This document shows positions 8,733 to 18,754 of a DNA stretch of 64,000 bases, piece after piece. How positions within the stretch are numbered: the first letter of the stretch is position 1; every line of letters starts with the position of its first letter. Below the pieces are notes generated by a model. That model was not told the origin of the DNA. It searched no databases and worked only from the letters and a program-made list of their open reading frames with translations. This DNA is from Sphingorhabdus sp. EL138 (lineage in GTDB: Bacteria; Pseudomonadota; Alphaproteobacteria; Sphingomonadales; Sphingomonadaceae), in NCBI RefSeq assembly GCF_900258045.1, contig NZ_OGVD01000004.1:1116001-1180000 (forward strand), given 5' to 3'. The translations under genes were made by a program, and so were the position numbers.

Positions 8733-9350
8733 GAGCAATCTCCAGAAACCATATCCGCTGCGCATCGATCCGATACCAAGAGGCATTTTGGTATTACTGG
8801 ATTGATACGCAGCGGCAGGCCATTGCTCTCCCGGACCAGTTTGGGAGAGCGCCGATCGGAGTTCAGAATATCAACGTGATGGCTTGCCCCAATTATCCAA
8901 AGATTGAGATATATGCTCATGCAAGAGCAAAGCTTGCACACCGACCTTGTTATTTGAAACGCGGCTAAACGGAGAAGGTCCAACCAAACTTCGATTGGCT
9001 TCGGTTGCATCAACCGAGCATCGCTGATTATCATTTGAGTCATCATCTTTCCCGATTCCTGGCCCTCAAAAGCCGCCCTTGAAACAAATCAAAGTGGCAT
9101 GACCCATTGGTTCGCAAACGCTATGCCAAATTCCATGAAAGGTATTTCAGTATATTTTTTAGATAGTTACCGGACGCCGACGAGCGCCGAGCCAATTTCC
9201 TGACTTCCTGGTGCCAAATCGATGACGCATCGCCATTTTTATGACGCAGGCCATTATCCGCTAAACCATCCCGAACCATTTCCGTTTTCATGCCTGAGGT
9301 TGCCGCTGACGCTCTTTGCGGTGATCCATCAGTTTTGAAAGGAAAGTTAC
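8733..9350. other. 617-base divergent intergenic region between fliE and flagellin
   Basis: No convincing gene. Short frames are present on both strands but look random. It should hold the promoters for the minus-strand fliE row and the plus-strand flagellin gene. No good sigma-54 (GG-N10-GC) or sigma-28 site could be found by eye. The one clear structure is the inverted repeat listed at 8825-8850. Confidence 0.6.
8825..8850. repeat. 8-bp perfect inverted repeat in the flagellar intergenic region
   Basis: GCTCTCCC at 8825-8832 is mirrored by GGGAGAGC at 8843-8850 with a 10-base loop. There is no T-run after it on either strand, so it is unlikely to be an intrinsic terminator. It lies about 90 bases upstream of fliE and could be an operator or an RNA stem in the fliE leader. 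Confidence 0.4.
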
Positions 9351-10166
9351 ATGACAATTATCGGAACCAATGTTGCAGCCATGCGCACCAATCAGGCGGC
9401 CAACGATGCCGAAATGAGCCTCGCCAAATCGATTGAACGGCTGTCCACTGGACGCCGAATCAACAGTGCAAGCGATGATGCCGCCGGCCTTGCCATCGCA
9501 ACCCGCATGACATCCGAGATTCGCGGCCTCAACATGGCAACCCGCAATGCCAATGATGGTATCTCTCTGGCCCAAACGGCTGAGAGCGGCATGAGCGAGA
9601 TCAACAACATGCTTCAGCGTATGCGTGAGCTGTCCGTTCAATCGGCCAACGGTACATTATCAGCAGGCGATCGAACCAATCTGCAGACGGAGGTCGCCGC
9701 CCTTATTCTCCAAATTGATGATGTTGCAACACGGACGGAATTTAACAACGTTGCGTTGCTCGACGGCAGTGCCGCGACCATCAACATCCAGACAGGTTCT
9801 GCAGCAGCCGAAACCGTTGTTATCAACCTGACTGATGTGACCGCCGCGACTCTGGCTGTCGATGCACTCGACATCAGTACAGAACCCGGTGCCACAGCAG
9901 CTCTGGCCGTTCTCGATACCGCTATGGATACGGTTACCACCGCACAAGCATCTTTGGGTGCATCGCAGAACCGTTTGATAGCGACGGTATCCAATCTGAC
10001 AAGCCGCGTCGCTAACATTACGGAATCCCGTTCGCGTATCGAAGATGTCGACTTTTCCGGAGAAACTACTGCGCTCGCCAAAGCACAAATACTAAGCCAG
10101 GCCTCAACCGCGATGTTGGCGCAAGCCAATCAGTCGCAGCAAGGCGTTCTTAGCTTGATCCGTTAA
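9351..10166 (+). CDS. flagellin, short form without variable outer domains
   Basis: Structural subunit of the filament, 271 aa. Both conserved ends are complete: N-terminal D0/D1 ([35 protein letters not shown]) and C-terminal D1/D0 ([18 protein letters not shown], ending [14 protein letters not shown]). The middle is only about 60 residues, so D2/D3 are absent, common in sphingomonads. AGGAAAG precedes the ATG. A strong terminator follows. It stands alone on the plus strand, opposite the broken fli row, and is itself undamaged. Confidence 0.95.
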   Translation: MTIIGTNVAAMRTNQAANDAEMSLAKSIERLSTGRRINSASDDAAGLAIATRMTSEIRGLNMATRNANDGISLAQTAESGMSEINNMLQRMRELSVQSANGTLSAGDRTNLQTEVAALILQIDDVATRTEFNNVALLDGSAATINIQTGSAAAETVVINLTDVTAATLAVDALDISTEPGATAALAVLDTAMDTVTTAQASLGASQNRLIATVSNLTSRVANITESRSRIEDVDFSGETTALAKAQILSQASTAMLAQANQSQQGVLSLIR

Positions 10167-10195
10167 GCGTCTGGTCCTGCTTAATGGGTTATAGG

Positions 10196-10240
10196 CCCCC
10201 GGCGCGTAATCACCCCACAAATGGCGCCGGGGGTTATTTT
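10196..10240 (+). terminator. intrinsic terminator after flagellin
   Basis: A perfect 10-bp stem (CCCCCGGCGC with GCGCCGGGGG) with an 18-base loop is followed by TTATTTT. It starts 29 bases after the flagellin stop. Confidence 0.93.
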
Positions 10241-10326
10241 GTCAGCGTAATCACTCCTGTCCTGCTTTCGCTTGCCTTTTGAAGACGATAAATTAGCGTG
10301 ACCGGCAAGCAAGGGAGCGGGATCAT

Positions 10327-11799
10327 ATGGCAGCGCAACAGATTTTGGTGATTGACGAAGGCACAACATCAACCCGTGCGATGCTTTTTGGCGTCGATGG
10401 CAAACTCCACGGATCACAGCAGGAGGAATTGCAGCAATATTATCCTTCTGCCGGTCTTGTGGAACATGATGCAGCTGAGATTTGGGACAAGACGTTGCGC
10501 TGTTGTCAAAAAATGATCGAGCAGGCAGGCGGCGCGGAAAAGATAGCGGCTATCGGAATTACCAATCAACGCGAAACCATAGTCGCCTGGGACAAACGTA
10601 ATGGTGAGCCGCTTTGCAAGGCGATCGTCTGGCAGGATCGCCGCACTGCTGAAATGTGCGATGAGTTGAAAGCCGAGGGACTGGAATCGATGGTTCAGGC
10701 AAAAACAGGATTACTGCTCGACCCATATTTTTCTGGCAGCAAAATCGGATGGATGCTGAAAAACTGGCCGGAAGTTGGAGCGGCGGGTGACAATCTGGCT
10801 TTTGGGACGATTGAATCCTATCTGATCTTCCGTCTCACTGGCGGGACTCATATCACTGATGCCAGCAATGCCAGTCGCACTATGTTGATGGCGTTGGATG
10901 GAAATGACTGGGACGACGAACTGCTCCGGTTATTTGATGTTCCCCGAAAGACCTTGCCGGGCATTGTCGATTGTGCCGGAGATCTTGGCAAAACGTCGCC
11001 CGCTCTGTTTGGAGCACCGATAGCAATATGTGGGTCTGCCGGAGATCAGCAGGCAGCGACAATCGGGCAAGCCTGTCTCGACGTCGGTCAAACCAAAGCA
11101 ACATTTGGCACCGGTGCATTCATTCTGACAAACAGCGGCGAAACGGCACCCCAGTCTGAGAATCGTCTACTTTCGACGGTGCTTTATCAATGGAATGGCA
11201 AACGCACATACGCGTTGGAAGGCTCTGTCTTTGTCGCTGGCAGCTTGATGCAATGGCTCCGCGATGAAGTCCGTCTGATAAGCTACGCCGGCGAAAGCGA
11301 AGAACTGGCACGATCAGTCGACGATAATGGCGGAGTTTATTTGGTCCCTGCCTTATCCGGCCTTGGCGCGCCGCATTGGAAAGCTGATGCAACGGCAGCA
11401 ATTTCCGGCCTTAGTTTTTCAATAACAAAAGCCCATATTGTCCGCGCGGCTCTCGAAGCGATGGCTTATCAATGCCACGATTTAAAAACCGCATTTTCCG
11501 CTGATGGCACTGACTGGCAAAGTCTGCGTATAGATGGCGGCATGGTAGCGAATGACTGGATGGTGCAAGACCTTGCCGACATATTGGACATTCCGGTTGA
11601 ACGACCCGAGTTTTTTGAGACAACGGCGCTGGGCGCAGCAATGCTGGCTGCGGTTGGGTCCGGGATATATGAATCCTTGGGTGACGCATCAGTAATGATA
11701 ACCGGGCTGGAAACCTATCATCCCGACATCACTGCTTCGGGTCGCAATTTGCGGATAGAGGGATGGAACAAGGCCATGCAAACCGTTTTACAGGACTGA
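10327..11799 (+). CDS. glpK: glycerol kinase
   Basis: Phosphorylates glycerol to sn-glycerol 3-phosphate with ATP in the cytoplasm. 490 aa, normal length. N-terminal phosphate loop DEGTTSTRA, the substrate segment GITNQRET and VWQDRRT, and the second ATP-site motif (KATFGTGAF, GLGAPHW) are all present; FGGY-kinase fold. Preceded by GGGAGCGGG. No glpF or glpD lies beside it, so it is not in a glp operon here. Confidence 0.97.
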   Translation: MAAQQILVIDEGTTSTRAMLFGVDGKLHGSQQEELQQYYPSAGLVEHDAAEIWDKTLRCCQKMIEQAGGAEKIAAIGITNQRETIVAWDKRNGEPLCKAIVWQDRRTAEMCDELKAEGLESMVQAKTGLLLDPYFSGSKIGWMLKNWPEVGAAGDNLAFGTIESYLIFRLTGGTHITDASNASRTMLMALDGNDWDDELLRLFDVPRKTLPGIVDCAGDLGKTSPALFGAPIAICGSAGDQQAATIGQACLDVGQTKATFGTGAFILTNSGETAPQSENRLLSTVLYQWNGKRTYALEGSVFVAGSLMQWLRDEVRLISYAGESEELARSVDDNGGVYLVPALSGLGAPHWKADATAAISGLSFSITKAHIVRAALEAMAYQCHDLKTAFSADGTDWQSLRIDGGMVANDWMVQDLADILDIPVERPEFFETTALGAAMLAAVGSGIYESLGDASVMITGLETYHPDITASGRNLRIEGWNKAMQTVLQD

Positions 11800-11810
11800 T
11801 ATCAATCGCT

Positions 11811-12224
11811 TTATCGTTTGTGGAATCCGGGTCTCTTGCTCGATACAGCATTTTGGAAACCAAGCCAGACATGACCATTATCAATTTTCTTAACAAAATG
11901 TCCCTGTTCATTACCTAGTCCGAAATTGAACAGGTCGACATCAATCGATTGATCGAATTGCATACCGAATTCCCGACCTTCGACCCAGCGAACCGTTCCT
12001 GAAACGGAACCGAAACCTGCTTTTTTGATCACTATTGATTGTTCTGGGAACAGATCTATCGGTGCGGTGGCGCGGATACCAAAAGTGGAAAGATTGCGGA
12101 CCATAGCCTCATGTGGTCCAGAATTATCTGTAAACAGCTCTATCTTTACGAGCTTTCGTATGCGTGGCTCACGAACCGCTTCCTGCTTCTGTTCCGCTTC
12201 TGTATTTTCAAATGGCTTGGCCAT
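11811..12224 (-). CDS. PilZ domain protein
   Basis: Small cytoplasmic protein (137 aa) with a PilZ domain, which binds cyclic di-GMP in most families. The N-terminal arginine motif (REPRIRK) and the second motif (NLSTFG, matching D/NxSxxG) are both present, so ligand binding is plausible. The remainder is a beta barrel (GTVRWVEGREFGMQFD). Single gene, convergent with glpK. Its target is not evident; flagellar brake and polysaccharide control are the common roles, the first being moot if the flagellum is lost. Confidence 0.85.
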   Translation of the reverse strand: MAKPFENTEAEQKQEAVREPRIRKLVKIELFTDNSGPHEAMVRNLSTFGIRATAPIDLFPEQSIVIKKAGFGSVSGTVRWVEGREFGMQFDQSIDVDLFNFGLGNEQGHFVKKIDNGHVWLGFQNAVSSKRPGFHKR

Positions 12225-12354
12225 CCTGATGATCCATAGTTCCGTTCCGGAATCTATTAACGGATATTGAGATAAAGCTTTAAGGGCTATGATAAAGAGG
12301 TCGGTACAGCTCTAGCTTAGTTGGTGTAGCTCGCCTGGCATCAGGTCATCTGCC

Positions 12355-12382
12355 AAAAAAAAGGCCCGCCAATTGGCGGGCC
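12355..12382 (-). terminator. intrinsic terminator of the petABC operon
   Basis: The 8-bp stem GGCCCGCC/GGCGGGCC with a 4-base loop (12363-12382) is followed on the minus strand by eight T (12362-12355). It lies 24 bases beyond the cytochrome c1 stop. Confidence 0.93.
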
Positions 12383-12405
12383 CTCTAATAGCGTAGCTAT
12401 GCGAT

Positions 12406-13260
12406 CTAAGCATCTTTCTTCTTTTTCTCCGCTTTCACATCCGCCCAGATTGTCTTGTAAGACAGGAAGGCAAGGATTGTAGCGATCAATAAGAAGGCGA
12501 TTACCGCCCAACCGGTTTGCTTCTGCTTGACGAGTGACGGTTCTGCTGTCCAGATCAAGAAGGCCGACACATCCTGTGACATCTGGGAAACGGTCGCCTT
12601 CGTGCCATCTGAATAGGTAACTTGATCGTCTCCAGTTATCGGCGGTGCCATAGCTATATTCAGGTTCGCAAAATATGGATTATAGTGCAGACCAGCGCCT
12701 GGGCGATTAGCTTCTGGCAATTCTGATGGTGGATCAGAGTAGCCGGTAAGCAATGAATACACATAAGGTGCACCACCGTTACGCGCTTTGGTGATCAGCG
12801 AAAGATCAGGCGGAATTGCATTGTTATTTGCTGCGGCGGCGGCCACGTTATTTGCAAAAGGCTTTGGAAATTTATCGGCAGGAATCGATGGACGGGTTGA
12901 TGCCTCACCCGTGTCCGGATTAACACTTGGTGTTTCGATTATCCAGTTTGCTGCAATCGCCTTCACCTCATCTTCGTTGTAACCCAGTTCTGCAAGGTTA
13001 CGGAAAGCAACCAGACGAAGACCGTGGCAAGCTGCACAGACCTCCTTATAGACCTGAAAACCACGTTGAAGCTGTTGATTGTCAAATTTCCCGAATGGGC
13101 CGTCACTTGCGAAAGATACGTCCTTGGGTTTTTCATGAAACTGATATTCGACAGCTTTTACCGGCGGGTTGCTAACATACTCGACCGCGCCGCGCCCAAA
13201 TGAATAGATCAGCATTCCAGCAAAGAACAAACCGATCAATATCCCGAAAAATCTTACCAT
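12406..13260 (-). CDS. petC: cytochrome c1 of the bc1 complex
   Basis: Haem-c subunit of ubiquinol-cytochrome c reductase, 284 aa, passing electrons from the Rieske protein to cytochrome c. The haem-binding motif CAACH is near residue 55, followed by the family's HGLRLVAFRNL. A single C-terminal membrane anchor (AVIAFLLIATILAFLSY) precedes a basic tail. An N-terminal hydrophobic segment serves as signal/anchor. Last gene of petABC, 19 bases after petB, with a terminator downstream. Confidence 0.97.
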   Translation of the reverse strand: MVRFFGILIGLFFAGMLIYSFGRGAVEYVSNPPVKAVEYQFHEKPKDVSFASDGPFGKFDNQQLQRGFQVYKEVCAACHGLRLVAFRNLAELGYNEDEVKAIAANWIIETPSVNPDTGEASTRPSIPADKFPKPFANNVAAAAANNNAIPPDLSLITKARNGGAPYVYSLLTGYSDPPSELPEANRPGAGLHYNPYFANLNIAMAPPITGDDQVTYSDGTKATVSQMSQDVSAFLIWTAEPSLVKQKQTGWAVIAFLLIATILAFLSYKTIWADVKAEKKKKDA

Positions 13261-13279
13261 TACTTCAGATCCCTGTTTC

Positions 13280-14551
13280 TTAGCTGGCTTGTTCTAGTGG
13301 CTTACCGGTCACTGCTTCGGTTATCGAATTTGGCAGCGGCTCCGGCTTCTCGATGCGAGAAAGCAGCGGCAATATGATCAGGAAGTGCGCAAAATAATAG
13401 GCACTCGCAAGCTGGCTCAGCATCACATAAGGTTCCTCGGCTGGCGCACCGCCACAAATACCGAGTATAACGATGCATGGGATAAGACCGAACCAGAAGA
13501 ACTTTTTGAACCGCGGACGATAGTCTCCCGACCGCACAGGTGACTTGTCCAGCCATGGCAGGAAGAACCAAACCAATATGGCAGAGAACATCGCCAACAC
13601 GCCGAGCAATTTCGCAGGCACAAATAGAAAGTCGAAGGTGAAGGCGCGCAAAATCGCGTACCAAGGCCAGAAATACCATTCAGGAACGATATGCGCTGGC
13701 GTCGAAAGCGGATTGGCAGGAATATAGTTGTCCGCATGCCCCAAAGCGTTTGGCATGAAGAACATCATGCCGGTGAAGAAGATCAACGCAAGGCCCAGGA
13801 ACCACCCGTCTTTCGCCGTATAGAAGGGATGGAAAGGAACTGTATCTTGCGGCCCTTTTACATTAACGCCAGTTGGATTGTTCGATCCCGGGATATGCAG
13901 TGACCAGATATGTAGGATGATAACACCAGCCATCACGAAGGGTAGCAAATAGTGCAAGGAGAAGAACCGGTTCAATGCAGCGTTATCCGGTGCAAAACCG
14001 CCTAACAGCAATTCCTGAATCGGTTTGCCGACCAGCGGTATCGCCTCGAACAGACCGGTAATCACTTTCGCACCCCAGAAGCTCATCTGCCCCCAAGGAA
14101 GCACATAGCCCATAAACGCGGTGGCCATGGCCAGCAAATAAATGACCACGCCAAGCAGCCAGATCATCTCACGAGGCGCTTTGTAAGAGCCATAATAGAG
14201 GCCCCGACCGATATGAAGATATATGGCTATAAAGAAGAAACTAGCGCCATTGGCATGGGCGTAACGTATCATCCAACCACTATTCACATCGCGCATGATA
14301 TGTTCGACCGAGTCAAAGGCAATTGCCGCATTGGCGGCGTAGTGCATCGCCAAAATGATACCCGTAACAATCTGCACCACCAGAAAAAATCCGGCAAGCG
14401 AACCGAAATTCCACATGTAGTTCAGATTACGCGGCGTCGGATAGCCAGCGCCCACTGAGTTGTAGATTAGACGGCCTATTGGCAGTTTCTCGTCCATCCA
14501 CTGCCCGAATTCGGTGGTTGGTTTATATTGTTGTGCCCAAGGAAAACTCAT
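13280..14551 (-). CDS. petB: cytochrome b of the bc1 complex
   Basis: Core membrane subunit, 423 aa with about eight to nine membrane helices, carrying two haems b and the Qo and Qi quinone sites. The Qo-site PEWY motif is present ([12 protein letters not shown]), and haem-ligand histidines occur in helices B and D ([18 protein letters not shown]). Eleven bases separate it from petA. The full-length fused bc1-type b subunit distinguishes it from b6/subunit IV. Confidence 0.97.
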   Translation of the reverse strand: MSFPWAQQYKPTTEFGQWMDEKLPIGRLIYNSVGAGYPTPRNLNYMWNFGSLAGFFLVVQIVTGIILAMHYAANAAIAFDSVEHIMRDVNSGWMIRYAHANGASFFFIAIYLHIGRGLYYGSYKAPREMIWLLGVVIYLLAMATAFMGYVLPWGQMSFWGAKVITGLFEAIPLVGKPIQELLLGGFAPDNAALNRFFSLHYLLPFVMAGVIILHIWSLHIPGSNNPTGVNVKGPQDTVPFHPFYTAKDGWFLGLALIFFTGMMFFMPNALGHADNYIPANPLSTPAHIVPEWYFWPWYAILRAFTFDFLFVPAKLLGVLAMFSAILVWFFLPWLDKSPVRSGDYRPRFKKFFWFGLIPCIVILGICGGAPAEEPYVMLSQLASAYYFAHFLIILPLLSRIEKPEPLPNSITEAVTGKPLEQAS

Positions 14552-14562
14552 TTTTCTTGCCC

Positions 14563-15144
14563 CTAGCCGATTTTCACGACGGTATCTGATAGGAAACTAT
14601 ATTCCGGTACTTCCAAATTGGTTGGCGCTGGCCCTTTGCGGGTCCGGCCTGCAGTGTCATAGTGTGAACCATGGCACGGGCAGAAATAGCCGTCATATTC
14701 GCCTTTTACTTCACCCTGCGCCGCTCCCAGTGGAACGCAACCCAAATGGGTGCAAACGCCAAGTGTGATAAGCCAGTTTTCTTTGCCGGGTTGTGTACGG
14801 TCCGCTAAAGACTCGGGATCACGAAGGCCGGACAAATCCACTGCATTGGCAGCTTCAATCTCTGAAGCGGTCAGGTTGCGAATGAAAATGGGTTGTTTAC
14901 GCCAGCTCGACTTGATTGCCTGACCCGGCTCAATGGCGGAGATATCAACTTCAATCGATGACAAAGCTAGCACGTCAGCGCTAGGGTTCATTTGGTTCAC
15001 CAAGGGAAATACCGTTGCAACGACACCAACGCCACCAAAGCTTACCGCTGCGATATTGATGAAGTCGCGGCGCCGAACACCACCGATTTCAGGTTCCGAA
15101 ACAGCCGAATCACTGGGTTCAACCGCGGTATCAACACTAGCCAT
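14563..15144 (-). CDS. petA: Rieske iron-sulfur protein of the bc1 complex
   Basis: 193 aa. The [2Fe-2S] ligands are in the two boxes CTHLGC and CPCHGSHYD. The N-terminus carries a Tat-like RRRDF motif and one membrane helix ([18 protein letters not shown]), fitting a folded, Tat-exported, membrane-anchored Rieske domain. First gene of petABC. The promoter should lie in the 172 bases shared with the divergent trmL. Confidence 0.97.
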   Translation of the reverse strand: MASVDTAVEPSDSAVSEPEIGGVRRRDFINIAAVSFGGVGVVATVFPLVNQMNPSADVLALSSIEVDISAIEPGQAIKSSWRKQPIFIRNLTASEIEAANAVDLSGLRDPESLADRTQPGKENWLITLGVCTHLGCVPLGAAQGEVKGEYDGYFCPCHGSHYDTAGRTRKGPAPTNLEVPEYSFLSDTVVKIG

Positions 15145-15316
15145 GCAAACACGCCCTTACGTTTGTTATAATCCCTGTCTGCCAGATCGAGGGCGAACCC
15201 TCAATATGTTTCATTTGGCAGCTATTGGCGCGCCTGATAGCCGCGAAGACCATGGTTTGCCAACAGTGAATTTTTGATTGACCAAACATAATGAACAACC
15301 CCATGCTCGACGAACC

Positions 15317-15775
15317 ATGAGAGTAGCCCTTTACCAACCCGACATTGCGGGAAATTTAGGAACGATTTTAAGGACATGCGCATGTCTTGACGTTCCTGTA
15401 GATATCATTGAACCGTGTGGTTTTCCGTTTAGTGATCGCAGTTTGAAGCGGGCTGGAATGGACTATTTTGACCATGTTGATTTTACCCGGCATGCGGATT
15501 GGGATGCCTTTCTTGCTTTTGTCGATTCACGATCAACGCGTGTCGTTCTACTTACCAGCAAGGCCAAAACTGCTTATCATAAATTCACATTCCGACCGGA
15601 CGACATATTATTGTTCGGATCAGAAAGTGCTGGCGTGCCCCCTGATGTCAATCAACGCGCCGACGAACGAATCACCATAAAGATGAAAAATGGCATGCGA
15701 TCATTGAACCTTGCCGTTTCAGCAGGCATGGCGCTTGGCGAAGCACTCAAACAAACGGGACAATTTTCCAAATGA
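15317..15775 (+). CDS. trmL: tRNA (cytidine/uridine-34 2'-O)-methyltransferase TrmL
   Basis: SPOUT-fold enzyme that methylates the wobble ribose of certain leucine tRNAs using SAM. 152 aa from the ATG at 15317, whose product begins as the family does (MRVALYQPDIAGNLGTI). The C-terminal SAM knot is present (LLFGSESAGVPPDV, MRSLNLAVSAGMALGEAL). A TTG at 15278 would add 13 unlikely residues. The stop overlaps the hemF start by four bases (ATGA). Confidence 0.93.
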   Translation: MRVALYQPDIAGNLGTILRTCACLDVPVDIIEPCGFPFSDRSLKRAGMDYFDHVDFTRHADWDAFLAFVDSRSTRVVLLTSKAKTAYHKFTFRPDDILLFGSESAGVPPDVNQRADERITIKMKNGMRSLNLAVSAGMALGEALKQTGQFSK

Positions 15776-16656
15776 CGGCACAGCCACCAATTCCCAAGAA
15801 CGACAATCCGCTAGATGGCCAGCAGTTGCAAGCGCAGACATGGTTTGCAAAGCTGCGGGACAAAATCTGCGCTGAATTTGAAGCGATCGAAGCGGAAGCA
15901 GGCAGTGACGCATGCTTTGACTACCTGCCTTGGGATCGCGAAAACCCAGATAAAAGTCCGGGCGGTGGCGGTGTACGCGGAAGCATCAAGGGCAAGGTTT
16001 TTGAAAAAGCCGGCGTTAATATTTCCACGGTCGACGGCACGTTCAGTGAAGAATTTGCGAAATCCATTCACGGTGCGGGGGAAAACCCGCATTTCTTTGC
16101 AACTGGCATCAGTCTTGTCGCTCATATGGCCAACCCGCATGTGCCTGCCGTACACATGAATACAAGGTTCCTCTGTACCACCAAACGCTGGTTTGGAGGC
16201 GGCGCCGATCTTAACCCGCCAATTCCCTACACCGAAGATACAAACGATTTTCATGCCCGGATGAAACAGGCCTGCGATCCGCATCATCCCGGCTATCATG
16301 CAAAATACAAAAAATGGGCAGATGACTATTTCTATATCCCGCACCGGCAGGTACATCGCGGAGTCGGCGGTATATTTTATGATCATCTTGAACTCGAATC
16401 AGACGATGATTTTGACCAGCACTTTGCTTTTACGCAGGATGTCGGCCTTGCATTCCTTGATATTTTCCCAAAACTGGTGCGGCGGCGGATGGGGTTGCCG
16501 TGGACGGCGGATGAAAAAGAACAGCAACTCGTCTGGCGCGGCCGTTACGCAGAATTTAACCTGGTATATGATCGCGGCACCACATTTGGATTGAAAACCG
16601 GTGGTAATGTCGATGCCATATTGATGAGCCTGCCACCGGAAGCCAAATGGAGCTGA
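15772..16656 (+). CDS. hemF: oxygen-dependent coproporphyrinogen III oxidase
   Basis: Converts coproporphyrinogen III to protoporphyrinogen IX with O2 in haem synthesis. 294 aa. Family blocks seen: GGGGVRGSIKG, the strongly conserved NPHVPAVHMNTR, WFGGGADLNPP, and the C-terminal EFNLVYDRGTTFGLKTGGN. Translationally coupled to trmL. Haem supply fits the nearby bc1 genes and katG, though they are separate transcription units. Confidence 0.97.
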   Translation: MTAQPPIPKNDNPLDGQQLQAQTWFAKLRDKICAEFEAIEAEAGSDACFDYLPWDRENPDKSPGGGGVRGSIKGKVFEKAGVNISTVDGTFSEEFAKSIHGAGENPHFFATGISLVAHMANPHVPAVHMNTRFLCTTKRWFGGGADLNPPIPYTEDTNDFHARMKQACDPHHPGYHAKYKKWADDYFYIPHRQVHRGVGGIFYDHLELESDDDFDQHFAFTQDVGLAFLDIFPKLVRRRMGLPWTADEKEQQLVWRGRYAEFNLVYDRGTTFGLKTGGNVDAILMSLPPEAKWS

Positions 16657-16663
16657 CGTTCAA

Positions 16664-17263
16664 GTGACCAAGATTGATGTTCCCAACGACAACCTTGCCG
16701 TCATTACGACCTATTTTGAAATGTGTCGAAAGCCAGTATTTGAGAACAGTAGTTCATCTTTGATTCTAAGGACTTGGGACGAACCTGATTTGTTGGAATA
16801 TCGGACACTATTCAGAAAAGTGGGGGAGGACTGGTTATGGTTCGGTCGACTTTTGCTGAACGATGACGAACTTCGTTCAGCAATTCATGCCCCCGAGATC
16901 GAGATTTTCAAGGTTCAGGATGATGGACATGACATTGGCTTCGTGGAACTGGATTTCAGTCAACCCGAGCAATGCGAGATATATTATTTTGGACTGGTAC
17001 CGGAAATGAATGGCAGAGGCTATGGCCCCGCAATGATGACAGAGACCCTGAAACGCGCCTGGAAAAATGATGTAAAGCGCGTTTGGTTGCACACTTGCAC
17101 CAATGACTCTCAGCGCGCATCCAGCTTTTATAAGCGCTCAGGATTCATCGCCTACAAACGCGAGGTCGACATGCACGCAGATCCCCGTCTGACGGGGCAC
17201 CTGCCAATGGACGCAGGTCCGCATGTGCCCATCATCTCAGGTAAAGACCTCTCCAACATCTGA
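16664..17263 (+). CDS. GNAT family N-acetyltransferase
   Basis: 199 aa with a GNAT acetyl-CoA site around residues 105-125 (FGLVPEMNGRGYGPAMM) and the following helices (RVWLHTCTNDSQRASSFYKR). The substrate is unknown. The listed start is GTG 7 bases after hemF; an internal ATG at 16721 is possible. Its last 27 bases overlap the convergent membrane-protein gene. Confidence 0.85.
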   Translation: MTKIDVPNDNLAVITTYFEMCRKPVFENSSSSLILRTWDEPDLLEYRTLFRKVGEDWLWFGRLLLNDDELRSAIHAPEIEIFKVQDDGHDIGFVELDFSQPEQCEIYYFGLVPEMNGRGYGPAMMTETLKRAWKNDVKRVWLHTCTNDSQRASSFYKRSGFIAYKREVDMHADPRLTGHLPMDAGPHVPIISGKDLSNI

Positions 17264-17989
17264 ACCTTTGCCAGTTAACTGATAGTAGATCGATCCGATA
17301 AGGACGGTGAAAAGTATCTGCAATGCAGAACCACCTAACGCAGAAACAAGGTTTTCAATGAGCGGCCAACCTGCCCCTCCGGTCGCAAGTCCAATAATGA
17401 CACCAATGATCATCTGAATGACGCCAACGGTAATCGCTCCGATAACTGCTATCATCAGAACAAGCAGCAAAATTGAGAAACCATTGTCCTTTGTGCTTTC
17501 CCAACTCTTCTTTAGCGCTTCAAGAGGGTTTCTCTCGCTAAGATCCGCGATGATAATCGGCACAAGAATTAAGCGGCAAGCGACATAGAGGCCGGGAATG
17601 ATAAACAACAGGATACCTGCAAATGTGGCTAAACCAGTCAGAATGTTCGCGATCAAAAAGATAAGAAAAAGACGAAGCGCCTTACCCAGATCATCAGCAA
17701 CCGTACCGCTATGTGAGGGAGCGATAGTGAAATAAATAACGAAGCCGCCAAAACTGATTAACAGATTGGACGCAATGATCGCGAACGCATTTTCACTAAA
17801 AAATGTTGAATAGGCTGCCGTTATTGCATTCAAATCTTCAGTGCCTTCCAGATTGGGCTGCCCAACAAATTGGGCCATCAACAAAGTCGGCAGGAAAAGA
17901 AAGACTCCCGCTATTGCCAATATCGCTTCCTTATGATCACGCAAAATCGCCATCGCGCCGCTCCAGCACTCCATATAATTGAGCTTCAT
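17237..17989 (-). CDS. multi-pass membrane protein of unknown function
   Basis: 250 aa with about six hydrophobic segments, including IAGVFLFLPTLLMAQFV, IIASNLLISFGGFVIYF, AGILLFIIPGLYVACRL and the glycine-rich LVLMIAVIGAITVGVIQMII. The middle motif GLYVACRLILVPIIIADL followed by NPLEALKKSWEST resembles the YciC/BPSS1780-like and DUF975-type families, but I cannot fix the family. Divergent from lipB with a short gap and convergent with the acetyltransferase. Confidence 0.75.
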   Translation of the reverse strand: MKLNYMECWSGAMAILRDHKEAILAIAGVFLFLPTLLMAQFVGQPNLEGTEDLNAITAAYSTFFSENAFAIIASNLLISFGGFVIYFTIAPSHSGTVADDLGKALRLFLIFLIANILTGLATFAGILLFIIPGLYVACRLILVPIIIADLSERNPLEALKKSWESTKDNGFSILLLVLMIAVIGAITVGVIQMIIGVIIGLATGGAGWPLIENLVSALGGSALQILFTVLIGSIYYQLTGKGSDVGEVFT

Positions 17990-18063
17990 TGACTTGACCC
18001 TCGGGTTTGAAATTCATTCCCCGCACTCTTGCCACCGACGCGTCAATTGTGCACGGAAATTCT

Positions 18064-18711
18064 ATGACCCTGTTGTCCGACATTGAATGGCGCACAAGCG
18101 AAGACAAAATTGCCTATCCAGATGCTCTGGAGCAGATGGAGCAACGTAATGCGGCAATCCATCAAGGTGAGACGCCGGAACTGATCTGGCTTTTGGAACA
18201 CCCTCCACTATACACCGCAGGAACGAGCGCTGATCCTTCTGAATTGCTAAGTCAGAAATTTCCAGTTTTTCAGACGGGCCGCGGAGGTCGACACACTTAT
18301 CACGGACCAGGCCAACGGGTTGGTTACATCATGCTCAACCTGAAGAAGCGGCAAACAGATGTACGCAATTTCGTTCATGCGCTTGAGGATTGGGTCATCA
18401 GCGCCTTGGCAGAATTTGAGATCAATGCACGCGCGGTTGAAGGCCGAGTCGGCATCTGGTGCAACACACCTCAGGGGGAAGAAGCGAAAATTGGCGCGAT
18501 TGGCATCCGAATCCGCAAATGGGTAACGATGCACGGATTCTCGGTGAATATTGATCCTGATCTCAGCCACTTTGGTGGCATTATTCCCTGCGGGATTAGC
18601 GAATATCCTGTAACCAGTCTGAAGCAATTAGGCGTCACCGCAACATTGAACGATTTCGACGCAGCCCTGAAGAAAACGGCACCTGATTTTCTTGCAGCAA
18701 TTGATAAATAG
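18064..18711 (+). CDS. lipB: octanoyl-[ACP]:protein transferase LipB
   Basis: Moves octanoyl from acyl carrier protein to lipoyl domains, the first step of lipoate assembly. 215 aa from ATG 18064. Family motifs: [12 protein letters not shown], the catalytic lysine segment [10 protein letters not shown] and the catalytic cysteine in GGIIPCGI. A longer frame from TTG 18007 is open but not family-like. lipA is not in the window. Confidence 0.95.
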   Translation: MTLLSDIEWRTSEDKIAYPDALEQMEQRNAAIHQGETPELIWLLEHPPLYTAGTSADPSELLSQKFPVFQTGRGGRHTYHGPGQRVGYIMLNLKKRQTDVRNFVHALEDWVISALAEFEINARAVEGRVGIWCNTPQGEEAKIGAIGIRIRKWVTMHGFSVNIDPDLSHFGGIIPCGISEYPVTSLKQLGVTATLNDFDAALKKTAPDFLAAIDK

Positions 18712-18754
18712 CGAGAGCACGATATGTTACCGCTGAATCTGGTTTAGGAAAAAC

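Noticed and set aside
8729-9046. Minus-strand frame upstream of fliE as a separate gene
   Set aside because: Cysteine-rich, low-complexity order without any motif; it overlaps the fliE start region.
9091-9115. TGGCATG followed by TTGG as a sigma-54 promoter for flagellin
   Set aside because: The spacing is one base too long and the -12 element has GG instead of GC.
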